Shown: piece by piece, positions 9,103 through 18,065 of the stretch | How positions within the stretch are numbered: the first letter of the stretch is position 1 | Layout of the letters: each line of letters starts with the position of its first letter | From: Flavivirga eckloniae | GTDB lineage: Bacteria > Bacteroidota > Bacteroidia > Flavobacteriales > Flavobacteriaceae | Direction: 5' to 3' | Length of the DNA: 64,000 bases | Assembly: GCF_002886045.1 (NCBI RefSeq) | Contig: NZ_CP025791.1 | Location: forward strand, 3,673,001-3,737,000 | The notes under the pieces: generated by a model | The model's database searches: none | What the model was told of the DNA's origin: nothing | What the model saw: only the letters and a program-made list of their open reading frames with translations | Made by a program: the position numbers and the translations under genes

Positions 9103-9167
9103 AAAAAAAGCCCTAATTTCTCAGAGCTTTCTTCTTGCAATTTTGCGGTCTGGATAGAATCCGAACC
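9103..9167 (-). pseudogene. Relic of a minus-strand tRNA 3' end with its terminator
   Basis: Read on the minus strand, 9167-9144 gives GGTTCGGATTC..CCAGACCGCA, resembling the T-arm and acceptor 3' half of a tRNA (Asp-like). It is followed by a hairpin and T-run (9130-9103), as expected for the end of a tRNA transcript. The rest of the tRNA is missing. It stands exactly where the sulfatase island begins, so it may be a scar of insertion or replacement. Apart from the promoter motif at 9460-9505, I see nothing else in 9015-9637. Confidence 0.35.
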
Positions 9168-9459
9168 TTATATTATAATACCATATATATCAAGTTATTA
9201 ACTAAATACCACAAATCGTGTTGACGAATTGTGAACTATATATGTTTTACAAAACAACATTCCTATACAAATGATATTAAATTTTATCTAGGTTGGATGG
9301 GTTTAGAAAAAAAGAAATAGCTGGAATAAAAATGTTAGCTATCTAGACTTATAATCCCAGAAATCGATGACTCCTGCCAAGCCCTTCTTTGTTTGTTTTC
9401 CAACTGGTTCTGCACATACGCGACACCATTTCCATACTTCATCTAACTAATTTAAAACA

Positions 9460-9505
9460 TGAGCTACAATGATAACATAAAAGGGTCCCACCATAAGTAG
9501 CTTTG
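9460..9505 (+). promoter_or_regulatory. Island promoter motif, site 1
   Basis: TGAGCTACAATGATAAC (9460-9476) with TAGCTTTG at 9498-9505. The distance from the motif G (9471) to the box T (9498) is 27. It lies 132 nt before the DUF4136 gene. Confidence 0.55.
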
Positions 9506-9637
9506 GTCTATCTAAAAGAAAGTATTATGAAAAATGTCGACTGCGAGTTATAAAAGAATCAATATCTGAATTTCCATTAGTAAGCAGCTAGCTATAACCT
9601 CAGTTCCATTTACAAAAACTCAGAAAAACTTAAACGT

Positions 9638-10291
9638 ATGAAAATTTTAAAACCATGTATCGCAATTTTAATATCAAGTCTGTTTTATGCCTGTTATGAC
9701 AGCAATGAAGATAATCTTACCGTTGAGGATTTAGATATTGTAGTCACTTCATATGATGAAGCGTTTGATTTTGCCAAAGCAAAAACATTTGTATTACCAG
9801 ACAGCATTATAAAAATAACCGATAAGGACAAAAAAATAACTGGTGAACTCAATGTTTCCGATGAAAAAATTATTAAGAGAGTGCGCGAAAACATGCAAGC
9901 ACTTGGGTATGTTGAAGAACCTGATCCTGAAAATAACCCTGTAGATCTCGTCATTGCTATTCAAGCCTTAGAAGTTGAAAACTATATAGTAACCGATCCA
10001 TATTTCTTCTGGGATTATTGGGGATGGTATCCTTGGTACCCAGGGTATGGATATGGCCCAGGATATGGGTGGTATTACCCATACCCGATGGTTGTTGGAT
10101 CATATCAATCTGGGACATTACTCGTCAATATTTTTGATCCGGAAAAGGTCGACGAAAGCAATAAACTTATAGAAATGGCTTGGCTAGGAGCCGTTAATGG
10201 TGTTTTAGAAGGCAGTGCTTCCAATATAGAATCCAGAACGCTTAAAGGCATTGATCAAGCATTTGAACAGTCTCCTTATCTAACCAAGTAA
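9638..10291 (+). CDS. DUF4136 family lipoprotein
   Basis: A 217-residue lipoprotein: signal peptide with lipobox LFYAC, lipidated Cys19. The body fits DUF4136 (pairs such as SYDEAFDFAKAKTFVLPD at the start and SGTLLVNIFDP...WLGAVNGVLEG near the end), a family of small envelope lipoproteins of unknown function. The middle holds an aromatic/glycine/proline stretch (WGWYPWYPGYGYGPGYG). It is the first gene of the sulfatase island, with the next gene 28 bp downstream, and sits behind promoter site 1. Confidence 0.85.
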   Translation: MKILKPCIAILISSLFYACYDSNEDNLTVEDLDIVVTSYDEAFDFAKAKTFVLPDSIIKITDKDKKITGELNVSDEKIIKRVRENMQALGYVEEPDPENNPVDLVIAIQALEVENYIVTDPYFFWDYWGWYPWYPGYGYGPGYGWYYPYPMVVGSYQSGTLLVNIFDPEKVDESNKLIEMAWLGAVNGVLEGSASNIESRTLKGIDQAFEQSPYLTK

Positions 10292-10319
10292 ATTCAACCT
10301 TAATAAAAACAATGTAACG

Positions 10320-10925
10320 ATGAAAAAACTAATTATACTTTCCTGTATTGCCGTACTATTCATAAATAATATAACCAGTGCGCAAGGAAGAAATTTGCTT
10401 ACCGCTAATTGGGATATTAATTTTCCAAATTCAGATCTAAACGACTTTCTTCATAATGAAGATGTCAGCCTTGCCGGATTAAGCTTTGATTACAGATACT
10501 TTGTTAAGGAAAATGTTTCTGTAGGTACCTATTTTGCGTGGGACTTTTTCAACGGATCTTCAAGAGAAATCAGTAACCTTGAAAATGCTGATGTTAGCGG
10601 GTTGAAACTCTTTTATGTAAATTATTTCCCTTTCATGCTTAATGCTCATTATTATTTAAACGAAAGTGAAAATATACAACCTTACCTTGGTGGTGGAATG
10701 GGGGCAGTTCGAAGCCTTCAAAGAACTGAGGTTGGTTCGGTGGCTTTAGAAAACAATAACTGGCATTTCGGTCTATACCCAGAAGTAGGAGTCTTAATTC
10801 CCTTTTCTTCGGATGGAGGACTATCCATAGGAGCTAAATACAATGTTGCTTTTGAAACCAGCGACAGTTTTACCTACTCATATTTTTCAATTAATATAGG
10901 TATCACTGGAATTTTTGATTACTAA
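10320..10925 (+). CDS. Outer-membrane beta-barrel protein
   Basis: A 201-residue protein with signal peptide (MKKLIILSCIAVLFINNITSAQ) and an eight-stranded-looking barrel: alternating strands such as AGLSFDYRYFVKENVSVGTYFAWDF and a final SYFSINIGITGIFDY. YYLNESENIQPYLGGGMGAV is typical of the small OmpX/OmpW-like barrels. It is probably co-transcribed with the DUF4136 lipoprotein. No substrate is evident. Confidence 0.8.
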   Translation: MKKLIILSCIAVLFINNITSAQGRNLLTANWDINFPNSDLNDFLHNEDVSLAGLSFDYRYFVKENVSVGTYFAWDFFNGSSREISNLENADVSGLKLFYVNYFPFMLNAHYYLNESENIQPYLGGGMGAVRSLQRTEVGSVALENNNWHFGLYPEVGVLIPFSSDGGLSIGAKYNVAFETSDSFTYSYFSINIGITGIFDY

Positions 10926-11014
10926 ACAACTTCTGTAACTACACAAACTACAACATAGGTTATAAGTGAAATTTAACCTTCAAACGTTAATACAAATTAT
11001 ATCAAACTACTTTT

Positions 11015-11089
11015 TGGCAGGTACCTGAAAGAGTCGGATTGCCACGGCACACTGTACCGATATTGGGAATTTTTCAGGTAATACTGCCA
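11015..11089. promoter_or_regulatory. Long inverted repeat before the OmpA operon
   Basis: TGGCAG-g-TACCTGAAA (11015-11030) pairs with TTTCAGGTA-ata-CTGCCA (11072-11089) across a 41-nt loop. It lies between 10925 and the OmpA start at 11160. It is not followed by a T-run, so an operator or structured leader is more likely than a terminator. The next bases (TG....CAATTGATA, 11085-11099) partly resemble the island promoter motif but no -7 box stands at the right distance. Confidence 0.4.
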
Positions 11090-11159
11090 CCAATTGATAT
11101 GGTATAAAATCATATATCAAACCAACTACAATAAAATAAAAAGACTAAATATTAAGTAC

Positions 11160-12005
11160 ATGAAAAACACAATCGTAATAAGTTTATTCTTTGTCATTTT
11201 GCTTTGTTCCTGTGTATCAAAGAAGAAGTATGCAGAACTCGAATCAAAACAAAGAGAAACCCGAGATTTACTTAACAGCGCTACCGTTAAAATAAACACT
11301 TGCCTAGAAGATAAGTCAAGAGCCAATACCAAAATACAAAGTCTTGAAGGTCAAGTTAACAATTTAAACAACACAAACGCTGCATTAATAAATAGTGTAG
11401 GAAGCCTGGCAACACTATCTAAAAAAGAATCCGAAATCTTAGAAAAATCTTTAGAAAGCATCAAAGAAAAAGACTTACGAATAAGAAAGATGCAAGATGC
11501 TCTAAACAAAAAAGACTCTGTTACACTGGCCTTAGTAACAAGTTTAAAAGGGGCATTGCATAATATGGACGATACAGACATTCAAATAAATGTTGAGAAA
11601 GGCGTCGTTTTTGTATCCATTTCAGACAAACTTCTATTTAAAAGTGGTAGCTACTATGTTTCCAAAAAAGCTCAGGAAGTATTAGGTAAAGTCGCCAAAG
11701 TTGTAAACAGCAAACCTAATTTAGAATTTATGGTTGAAGGGCATACCGACAACGTTCCTTATAGCAATAATATCTTATTGGATAACTGGGACTTAAGCGT
11801 AAAACGAGCCACTGCCGTAGTAAGACTACTGCATAAAAAGTATCAGGTAAATCCAAAGCGTATGACAGCCGCCGGGAGAAGTCATTTCTTCCCACTTACC
11901 AATAACAATAGTAAAGAAAACAGAGCAAAAAACAGGCGAACCCGAATCGTTGTATTACCAAAATTGGATCAGTTTTACGACATGATAGAATCAAATTTAA
12001 AATAA
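11160..12005 (+). CDS. OmpA family lipoprotein
   Basis: Peptidoglycan-binding outer-membrane lipoprotein of 281 residues from the start chosen here (MKNTIVISLFFVILLCSC; an ATG 22 codons upstream gives no signal peptide). Lipobox LLCSC is followed by a predicted coiled coil (about 25-125; long runs of K/E/N with few glycines). The C-terminal OmpA domain (about 140-270) has VEGHTDNVPY and the peptidoglycan-binding pattern NWDLSVKRA and NRRTRIVV. The next gene follows after 16 bp, so it opens an operon that runs to the first sulfatase. Confidence 0.92.
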   Translation: MKNTIVISLFFVILLCSCVSKKKYAELESKQRETRDLLNSATVKINTCLEDKSRANTKIQSLEGQVNNLNNTNAALINSVGSLATLSKKESEILEKSLESIKEKDLRIRKMQDALNKKDSVTLALVTSLKGALHNMDDTDIQINVEKGVVFVSISDKLLFKSGSYYVSKKAQEVLGKVAKVVNSKPNLEFMVEGHTDNVPYSNNILLDNWDLSVKRATAVVRLLHKKYQVNPKRMTAAGRSHFFPLTNNNSKENRAKNRRTRIVVLPKLDQFYDMIESNLK

Positions 12006-12021
12006 GTAATAAAGGCATACT

Positions 12022-12627
12022 ATGAAAAATGATTCAAAACTTATCGTCGATCACCCGCTCATCTTATTCTTGATGTTATTTACAGTTGCCTTTGTTTTTT
12101 CCATGCCAACAAGTCAGGCAAATGAAAAAACGACGCTTCAAGAGCCACCAATACTTCCTGTTGGAACCATTTTGTTTATAAAAACAACAAAGGCTATTCA
12201 TGCTCAAAATTTTAAAGCTGGAGATCATTTTTTTGCAGAGCTTTCCAAAGACATTACACAAAAAGGAAAAGTACTCATTTCTAAAGGCACCATAGTACAA
12301 ATGGAAGTTTTGGTTTCAGAAAATAAAAAACGGAGAACAAGTTCATTTGCCGTAACTGTTGGTGGATTTATTATAGACAACTACCTGCAACTTGTAAAAA
12401 CCGAAACAAAAGCTGTTATCACCGAAGATCAAGCTGGACAAACCATAAAAAAAGCGGCTATTGGAGCTGGTATTGGTGCGGCTTTCGATGGTGGTACTGG
12501 TGCGGGCAGAGGCGCTGCTATTGGAGCAGCAACAGGCTTATTAAAACCAGGAGAAGCCATCTATTTTCCAGCGGGAACAGAAGGCTCCTTTCAATTAAAA
12601 CAATCTTTAAAAGTGACCTGGTTGTAA
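12022..12627 (+). CDS. Exported protein with glycine-zipper segment
   Basis: A 201-residue protein with an N-terminal membrane or signal segment (about 10-33). A compact domain follows (about 45-130; PVGTILFIKTTKAIHAQNFKAGDHF, reminiscent of beta-strand modules that set pore or pilus parts). Then comes a glycine-zipper (AAIGAGIGAAFDGGTGAGRG, about 150-175). No family is recognised with confidence. Glycine zippers pack in membranes or oligomers. It is operonic with the OmpA gene (16 bp) and lies upstream of the Spy-like gene. Confidence 0.7.
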   Translation: MKNDSKLIVDHPLILFLMLFTVAFVFSMPTSQANEKTTLQEPPILPVGTILFIKTTKAIHAQNFKAGDHFFAELSKDITQKGKVLISKGTIVQMEVLVSENKKRRTSSFAVTVGGFIIDNYLQLVKTETKAVITEDQAGQTIKKAAIGAGIGAAFDGGTGAGRGAAIGAATGLLKPGEAIYFPAGTEGSFQLKQSLKVTWL

Positions 12628-12703
12628 AGAACAATGACCATGAAACGCGCTTTTGAAAATTTTAAATATCCAAACTAAAAACAACCTTAATAAAACCATA
12701 CAT

Positions 12704-13171
12704 ATGAAAGCACTATTAATTAGAACCATCATCATTTTACTTGGTATAACCGCTTCTTTAAATGCTCAGAACAAAACTGAAATTGAAATTTTAAGAGCCC
12801 GGTTTAACGCTGAAAAGGTAGATCTGATATCCTATTTTATGGGGTTTACAGAAGAGGAAGGTGAATTATTTTGGCCCATATATAAAGAATATGAAAGAGA
12901 GCATAGTCAAATTTCAGATAATCGTATAAAACTACTACAACAATATGTAAACTACTATGAAGATTTAACCAGCGATCAAGCTCAATTTTGGGTTAAAGAA
13001 GTTTTTAAAATGCAACAGCAGGAAATGGACTTAAACAAAAAGTACTATAAGAAATTTGCCAAAGCCCTTACACCTCAATTTTCACTTCGTTTTTATCAGT
13101 TCGAATCAGCACTTCAAATAGAAATTAGAAACGAAATCATGAAAAACCTGCCTTTACTGGAAAATTATTAG
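12704..13171 (+). CDS. Small periplasmic helical protein (Spy/CpxP-like)
   Basis: A 155-residue exported protein from the start chosen here, which begins a clean signal peptide (MKALLIRTIIILLGITASLNAQ); an upstream in-frame ATG at 12653 would add 17 polar residues. The mature part is helical and rich in E, K, Q and Y (FTEEEGELFWPIYKEYEREH, LTSDQAQFWVKEVFKMQQQE), like the periplasmic stress chaperones Spy and CpxP, though identity is low by eye. Lying between an envelope protein and an outer-membrane barrel in one operon fits an envelope-stress role (inference). Confidence 0.65.
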   Translation: MKALLIRTIIILLGITASLNAQNKTEIEILRARFNAEKVDLISYFMGFTEEEGELFWPIYKEYEREHSQISDNRIKLLQQYVNYYEDLTSDQAQFWVKEVFKMQQQEMDLNKKYYKKFAKALTPQFSLRFYQFESALQIEIRNEIMKNLPLLENY

Positions 13172-13229
13172 AACGCATAACAGTATTAGAACATAAACAT
13201 ATTCCATTTATCCATATAAAACTAATATT

Positions 13230-14048
13230 ATGAAACTTCAATGTTCTCATCTAATTATTATACAAATAATGATAGCTTCCTTAATACCTCTTAATACGAT
13301 CGAAGCTCAGGAAGGTAGCACCCCACAAAGTAATCAGCTAACCGACGAGGAAAAAGCAAGAGCCAACAACCCTTTAGCCAACACTAAAGCATTTAACATA
13401 CAGTACTATTACAGACCAGGCCTAAATGAAGTCGAAGGAGGAGAAGCACATACTACCTGGTTTAGAGCTGCAGTACCAACCGGGCGTGTTTTATGGCGAC
13501 TATCGGTACCTCTGGAGGTTAGACATGTAAACAATGCCACCACTAATTATAGTAAATCCGGTCTTGGTGATATCGATATTTTTGCTGCATACTTAGCGGT
13601 ATTAAAACCAAAATTCACCTTTGGACTTGGTCCTGCTGCTGCTTTCAACACAGCATCAGATGACGCTTTAGGAACCGGAAGAAATAGCTTAGGTGCCGCT
13701 GCAGTTGCTTTTGCATCCCCTGTACCCGAAATTCAAATTGGAGGTTTGGCTATCTGGAGAACCGATATTGGAGGTGATTCAAGCCGCGAAGAAGTAGAAA
13801 TTTTAGCACTTCAACCATTTTTTATGTGGCAACTAGGAAAAGGGCTTTACTTCAGAAGTGCCCCCATTATGCCATTTAATCTAAAAAATGGCGATTACCA
13901 TATGCCACTGGGTTTAGGTATTGGTAAAGTAATTAAGATAAATAATTCAATATTTAACTTCTTTATCGAGCCCCAACCAAGTATTCTTCTCGATGGTGTA
14001 GGACAACCACGGTTTCAGGTATACGGTGCTTTAAACATGCAATTTTAA
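13230..14048 (+). CDS. Outer-membrane transporter-like beta-barrel
   Basis: A 272-residue outer-membrane protein with signal peptide (ending IEAQ) and a barrel resembling the 'transporter'/phenol MetA-pathway family: FNIQYYYRPG, WRLSVPLEVRHVN, GLGDIDIFAAYL, and a final strand ending in F (YGALNMQF). It lies 17 bp before the large sulfatase gene and is surely co-transcribed with it. This is a common pairing and suggests that the barrel passes the sulfatase's substrate or product (inference). Confidence 0.72.
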   Translation: MKLQCSHLIIIQIMIASLIPLNTIEAQEGSTPQSNQLTDEEKARANNPLANTKAFNIQYYYRPGLNEVEGGEAHTTWFRAAVPTGRVLWRLSVPLEVRHVNNATTNYSKSGLGDIDIFAAYLAVLKPKFTFGLGPAAAFNTASDDALGTGRNSLGAAAVAFASPVPEIQIGGLAIWRTDIGGDSSREEVEILALQPFFMWQLGKGLYFRSAPIMPFNLKNGDYHMPLGLGIGKVIKINNSIFNFFIEPQPSILLDGVGQPRFQVYGALNMQF

Positions 14049-14065
14049 TTAAATCAACCCTGATT

Positions 14066-16429
14066 ATGAAACATATAATATATTCCATTCCAATATTGAT
14101 TCTGGTATTTTTTACAACAAGCTGTCAGCAATCTAAAACAGAATCTAATTCTAAAACCACCGGCGAAGTATCAAAAAGCTTTAAAAAATACGGTCAGGAA
14201 TTCAAAGGAAAAATCTCTAAGACCTATGAAGAGTCCAAAGAATGGTGGCCAAAGAAAAAACGTCCAAAAAAAGGATCTCCTAATGTACTCATATTATTAT
14301 TAGATGATGTAGGATTTGCTCAAGTAGGTTGTTTTGGGGGCTTGATAGATACTCCAAATATTGACAAATTAGCTGGTGATGGATTACGTTATAATAACTT
14401 TCACACTACAGCGCTATGTTCGCCTTCAAGAGCTACTTTAATGGCTGGACGTAACCCTCATATGATTGGACTGGGAAGCCACGCACTTACAGCCATGGGA
14501 TTTCCTGGTTATAACGCCATAGTACCTTCATCAGCAAAATCGGTAGCTAATTATTTAAAAGAAGAAGGCTACGTAAATTATGCCCTTGGTAAATGGGATC
14601 ACACACCACTTTATGAAGTCTCACAAATAGGGCCTTTTAACAGGTGGCCATCAGATGAAGGGTTCGATCATGGGTACAATTTCATGGCTGCCGATGTGCA
14701 CCAGTTCGTTCCAGTTATGTGGAATGACCATACCCCTGAACCCTATCGTAAATCTAAACATTTAGATGCCGATCTGGCAGACAGGGCTATAGATTGGATT
14801 ACTGGTCATAAATCATTAGATAGTGACCTGCCATTCATGATGCTCTGGGCATCAGGATCCATGCACTCGCCGCATCACGCACCCGATGACTATATTGCAA
14901 AATACAAAGGAAAATTTGATATGGGTTGGGATGTTGCAAGAGAACAGATACTAGCACGCCAAAAGAAATTAGGTATTGTCCCGAAAAACACGGTACTCAC
15001 AGAAAGAATTGATAATATAAAAGCGTGGGAAGATTGCTCTGCCGACGAAAGGAAAATGTATGCGCGTCAAATGGAGGTATTTGCAGCTCAAATGGAACAT
15101 GTAGATTACCAAATTGGGAGAATTGTAAAAACATTGGAAAGAATTGGAGAGCTTGATAATACACTCATTTTTGTAACAGCAGATAACGGTGCTTCAGGAG
15201 AAGGAGGACTCTCCGGAACATTTAATGAAACATATGTGCTTAACGGTTTACAAACACCTTTCGAAGCCAATATGAGAAATTATGACAATTGGGGACAAGC
15301 CGATAGTTATCCGCACTACCACGCAGGATGGGCCATGGCTGGTAATACTCCTTTTAAATATTTTAAACAATCCGAACATCGAGGCGGGCAGGCAGATCAC
15401 TTGGTAGTACACTGGCCAGCTGGTATTAATGCTAAAGGAGAAATTAGAAACCAATACCACCATATTAGCGATATTGCCCCTACCATTATGGAGGCCGCTA
15501 GTTTAAAACTTCCCAAAGAATATCATGGCATCCCCCAGCAACCATTTACTGGTGTTTCAATGAATTATTCATTTAACAATACCAATGCTCCAAATGCCAA
15601 AAAGAACCAATACTATGAAATGTTTGGAAATCGTGCCATCTGGGCAGATGGCTGGAAAGCAGTAACACTCCATGCTAAACGAATGCCTTGGGATATCAAT
15701 GTTAGGGGTGATTTTGAAAAAGACGATTGGGAGTTATATCACGTTGCCGAAGACTTTTCGGAAAATGAAAATCTGGCTACCGCTTACCCTGAAAAATTGG
15801 AAGAATTAAAAAAATTATTTGAAAAAGTCGCCTGGGATAACAATGTATACCCCATGTACGATGATATGCTGGCAAGGTTAAATGCAGTAAATTATGTGCT
15901 CTTTGGAGATCAAAAAGAATTCACATATTATGCTCCCGGCGCCATACGTATTGCCGAAAAGGCCTCCGCACCGGTAAAAGGACGTTCACATAAAATTGAA
16001 ACGACTATAAACCTTAAAGGTGGTGAAGAAGGGGTTATCGTGGCATGTGGAGGCATGACCGGAGGATACTCTATGTATATAAAAGATGATACCTTGCATT
16101 TTGATTATAACTTTTTAGATGGTGTTCATCATCATCTTACCTCAGGTAAATTACCAAAAGGCAAAACACATTTAAAATTTAATTTTACTCTGGATAAATC
16201 GGCTATTGATGGTACACTAAAACCCTGGTCCGGGGATGGTGAACTATTTGTAAATAACGAAAAAGTAGATAGCAAATATTTTGATGCCATGCATATTTCA
16301 ACATATTCTTTAGCAGAAACTTTTGATGTGGGTGCCGATTACGGTACACAGGTTGATCCGAATTATGAAGGCGACCCTTTTAAATTCACAGGAGAACTCG
16401 ATCGTGTCACAATTACATTAACAGACTAA
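14066..16429 (+). CDS. Type I sulfatase (arylsulfatase), lipoprotein, long form
   Basis: Hydrolyses sulfate esters at the outer membrane or periplasm. It has 787 residues, longer than the usual 500-600. Lipobox Cys20 is in FTTSC. The sulfatase core (about 70-570) has metal-binding D80/D81 (LLLDDVGF), the signature CSPSRATLMAGR with the formylglycine-precursor Cys118, GKWDHTP, and the metal motif TADNGASGEGG. A C-terminal beta-rich domain (about 590-787; GRSHKIETTINLKGGEEGVIVACGG..) may bind ligand. Conversion of Cys118 needs a maturase that is not in this window. Substrate is unknown. Confidence 0.93.
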   Translation: MKHIIYSIPILILVFFTTSCQQSKTESNSKTTGEVSKSFKKYGQEFKGKISKTYEESKEWWPKKKRPKKGSPNVLILLLDDVGFAQVGCFGGLIDTPNIDKLAGDGLRYNNFHTTALCSPSRATLMAGRNPHMIGLGSHALTAMGFPGYNAIVPSSAKSVANYLKEEGYVNYALGKWDHTPLYEVSQIGPFNRWPSDEGFDHGYNFMAADVHQFVPVMWNDHTPEPYRKSKHLDADLADRAIDWITGHKSLDSDLPFMMLWASGSMHSPHHAPDDYIAKYKGKFDMGWDVAREQILARQKKLGIVPKNTVLTERIDNIKAWEDCSADERKMYARQMEVFAAQMEHVDYQIGRIVKTLERIGELDNTLIFVTADNGASGEGGLSGTFNETYVLNGLQTPFEANMRNYDNWGQADSYPHYHAGWAMAGNTPFKYFKQSEHRGGQADHLVVHWPAGINAKGEIRNQYHHISDIAPTIMEAASLKLPKEYHGIPQQPFTGVSMNYSFNNTNAPNAKKNQYYEMFGNRAIWADGWKAVTLHAKRMPWDINVRGDFEKDDWELYHVAEDFSENENLATAYPEKLEELKKLFEKVAWDNNVYPMYDDMLARLNAVNYVLFGDQKEFTYYAPGAIRIAEKASAPVKGRSHKIETTINLKGGEEGVIVACGGMTGGYSMYIKDDTLHFDYNFLDGVHHHLTSGKLPKGKTHLKFNFTLDKSAIDGTLKPWSGDGELFVNNEKVDSKYFDAMHISTYSLAETFDVGADYGTQVDPNYEGDPFKFTGELDRVTITLTD

Positions 16430-16494
16430 TTGTAAACATAATAAACAACCTCTATACACTTATTGGAACTTTTAGTTTTCTCAATGAGTACTTG

Positions 16495-16519
16495 GATATC
16501 TGCTGGAAAGGCAGGTATC
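16495..16519. promoter_or_regulatory. Hairpin between sulfatase and DUF2490 gene
   Basis: GATATCTGC (16495-16503) pairs with GCAGGTATC (16511-16519) with one mismatch and a 7-nt loop. No T-run follows. It could be a weak terminator or a regulatory stem. Confidence 0.35.
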
Positions 16520-16569
16520 CCATATAGAATCAAAGAATGACTCTAAAGTAGATAAGATAAAAATGACCC

Positions 16570-17322
16570 ATGCAATCACTATTCAAGACATGTATCTTTC
16601 TGCTTTTATTATTTGTTAATGATGTACAATCACAGGAAGAACCTACTATAAACAGCCAATTATGGATTAACTACTATCCCTCATTTTACCTAAAGGAAAA
16701 AATACAGGTAACAGGAGAAGTGGGATATAGAACCATCCTTGAGGACGATTCATACCGTTTGCTGTACATACGCCCCTCAATAAATTATTTATACGATGAA
16801 ACCTTTGAGATTAATGGTGGTTTGGGCATGTGGTACGAATTTAACAAAAACTCAAGTGATCGATTTGAAATACGACCCTGGCAAGGAATACGCATTAACT
16901 GGCCAAATTTAAAAAAACTTAATTTAAACAGATGGCAAGTTAACCAATGGTTTAGAGTAGAAGAACGTTTTTCTTTTTTTACCCAGGATAACTGGAAAAC
17001 AAGTTTAGATGTTAGGGCACGCTATAAACTATCAGGTAAACTAGATCTTTGCATCGACTGTATAAATCCAAAATTTGCCATTCCCTTTTACATGGAACTT
17101 TTTTTATCGTTAAGCAATATTAGCGAGATCTATAACAATCAAGGGCGATTTGGCGTAGGTTTGGACTATTTCTATAAAAAAAACCTTCAGTTTGAATTTT
17201 TGTTTCACTGGCAAAGTTCAAAAATTGAACAGGAAGATCCATTAAGTGTGTCCGATTACATTTTTCAACTAAAAATAAAGCACAAGCTGAACCATAATCC
17301 ATTTCGGAAAAAGAAAAAATAG
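16570..17322 (+). CDS. DUF2490 outer-membrane protein
   Basis: A 250-residue protein with signal peptide (ending VQSQ) and the pattern of DUF2490: INSQLWINYYPSFYLKEKIQVTGEVGYRT, YIRPSINYLYDE, WQGIRINWP and paired strands to the end. It is an outer-membrane barrel family of unknown function. The C-terminus is basic (HNPFRKKKK) rather than ending in an aromatic residue. It stands alone after a 140-bp gap from the sulfatase; a shared promoter motif is not seen. Confidence 0.8.
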   Translation: MQSLFKTCIFLLLLFVNDVQSQEEPTINSQLWINYYPSFYLKEKIQVTGEVGYRTILEDDSYRLLYIRPSINYLYDETFEINGGLGMWYEFNKNSSDRFEIRPWQGIRINWPNLKKLNLNRWQVNQWFRVEERFSFFTQDNWKTSLDVRARYKLSGKLDLCIDCINPKFAIPFYMELFLSLSNISEIYNNQGRFGVGLDYFYKKNLQFEFLFHWQSSKIEQEDPLSVSDYIFQLKIKHKLNHNPFRKKKK

Positions 17323-17351
17323 CTTTATAAACTAAAAACTTCCTTCCTTTT

Positions 17352-17396
17352 TGGCCTGAGTTGATAATTCATTTCATCAAAATTTAGTCAATTTTG
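17352..17396 (+). promoter_or_regulatory. Island promoter motif, site 2
   Basis: TGGCCTGAGTTGATAATTC (17352-17370) with CAATTTTG at 17389-17396. Distance from motif G (17363) to the box is 26, one less than at the other sites, and the box has C for T at its first base. It is 28 nt before the UPF0114 gene. Confidence 0.45.
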
Positions 17397-17424
17397 GAAG
17401 AAACAATACGCACCATTCAAGTCT

Positions 17425-17919
17425 ATGATAAAGAACATTTTTTTAGTCCGAATCCTGGCCATAATCATCAACATTTTTGTTGGCATCAATACAGTTGGTA
17501 TCGTGGCATTAGCAGCATATAACACCTTTAGAGCTTTGGTAACATTGGTAAACTTCTTCATAAAAAATAACGGAGACCATAGTCCCGGAGTTTATTTTTT
17601 AGAATCTCTCGATGCTTTACTCATTTCATTAGTATTTCTAGTTTTTTCAGTAGGTATCAATTTATTATTTGTAAAACACTCCGATGAGCAATTTATTAGA
17701 AGTATTCCAAAGTGGATGCGAGTTAAAAGTTTCAGTGAATTAAAATTTTTACTGATGGAAACTATCATTGCGACTTTGTTTGTGTTCTTGATTTCTGCTT
17801 TTATAAAAAAAGATGGGTTAATTACCTGGGAGTTTTTAGCTCTGCCTACCAGTATTTTATTAATGTCTCTGAGTTTAAAAACACTTAGATGGAAGGATAA
17901 TAATCTTGAAAACCAATAA
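17425..17919 (+). CDS. UPF0114 (YqhA-like) membrane protein
   Basis: A 164-residue inner-membrane protein with four hydrophobic segments (about 8-40, 62-88, 112-130, 137-155). The segment FLESLDALLISLVFLVFSVGINLLF and RSIPKWMRVKSFSELKFLLMETI match UPF0114/YqhA, a family of unknown function. It has its own island promoter motif just upstream, which places it in the island's regulon. Confidence 0.85.
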   Translation: MIKNIFLVRILAIIINIFVGINTVGIVALAAYNTFRALVTLVNFFIKNNGDHSPGVYFLESLDALLISLVFLVFSVGINLLFVKHSDEQFIRSIPKWMRVKSFSELKFLLMETIIATLFVFLISAFIKKDGLITWEFLALPTSILLMSLSLKTLRWKDNNLENQ

Positions 17920-18065
17920 CCTAAAGACGTTTAAAAGGTCGCACTAAAATTTACAATGAACAAACAGAGGACGAACCCAAAGGTCTTTTTTAGTAAAAAT
18001 ATTTCCTTTTCATCAATTATGCATAGTTTAAAGCCATTAAACCTAATCTTATTAATTAAAATTTC

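Noticed and set aside
11085-11101. Eighth copy of the island promoter motif
   Set aside because: CAATTGATA matches, but the upstream half does not, and no TAnnTTT box lies 26-27 nt downstream (the bases there are CAACTACA).
16475-16519. Another copy of the island motif before the DUF2490 gene
   Set aside because: TTCTCAAT fits only the first half; one base is missing and no -7 box stands at the right distance.
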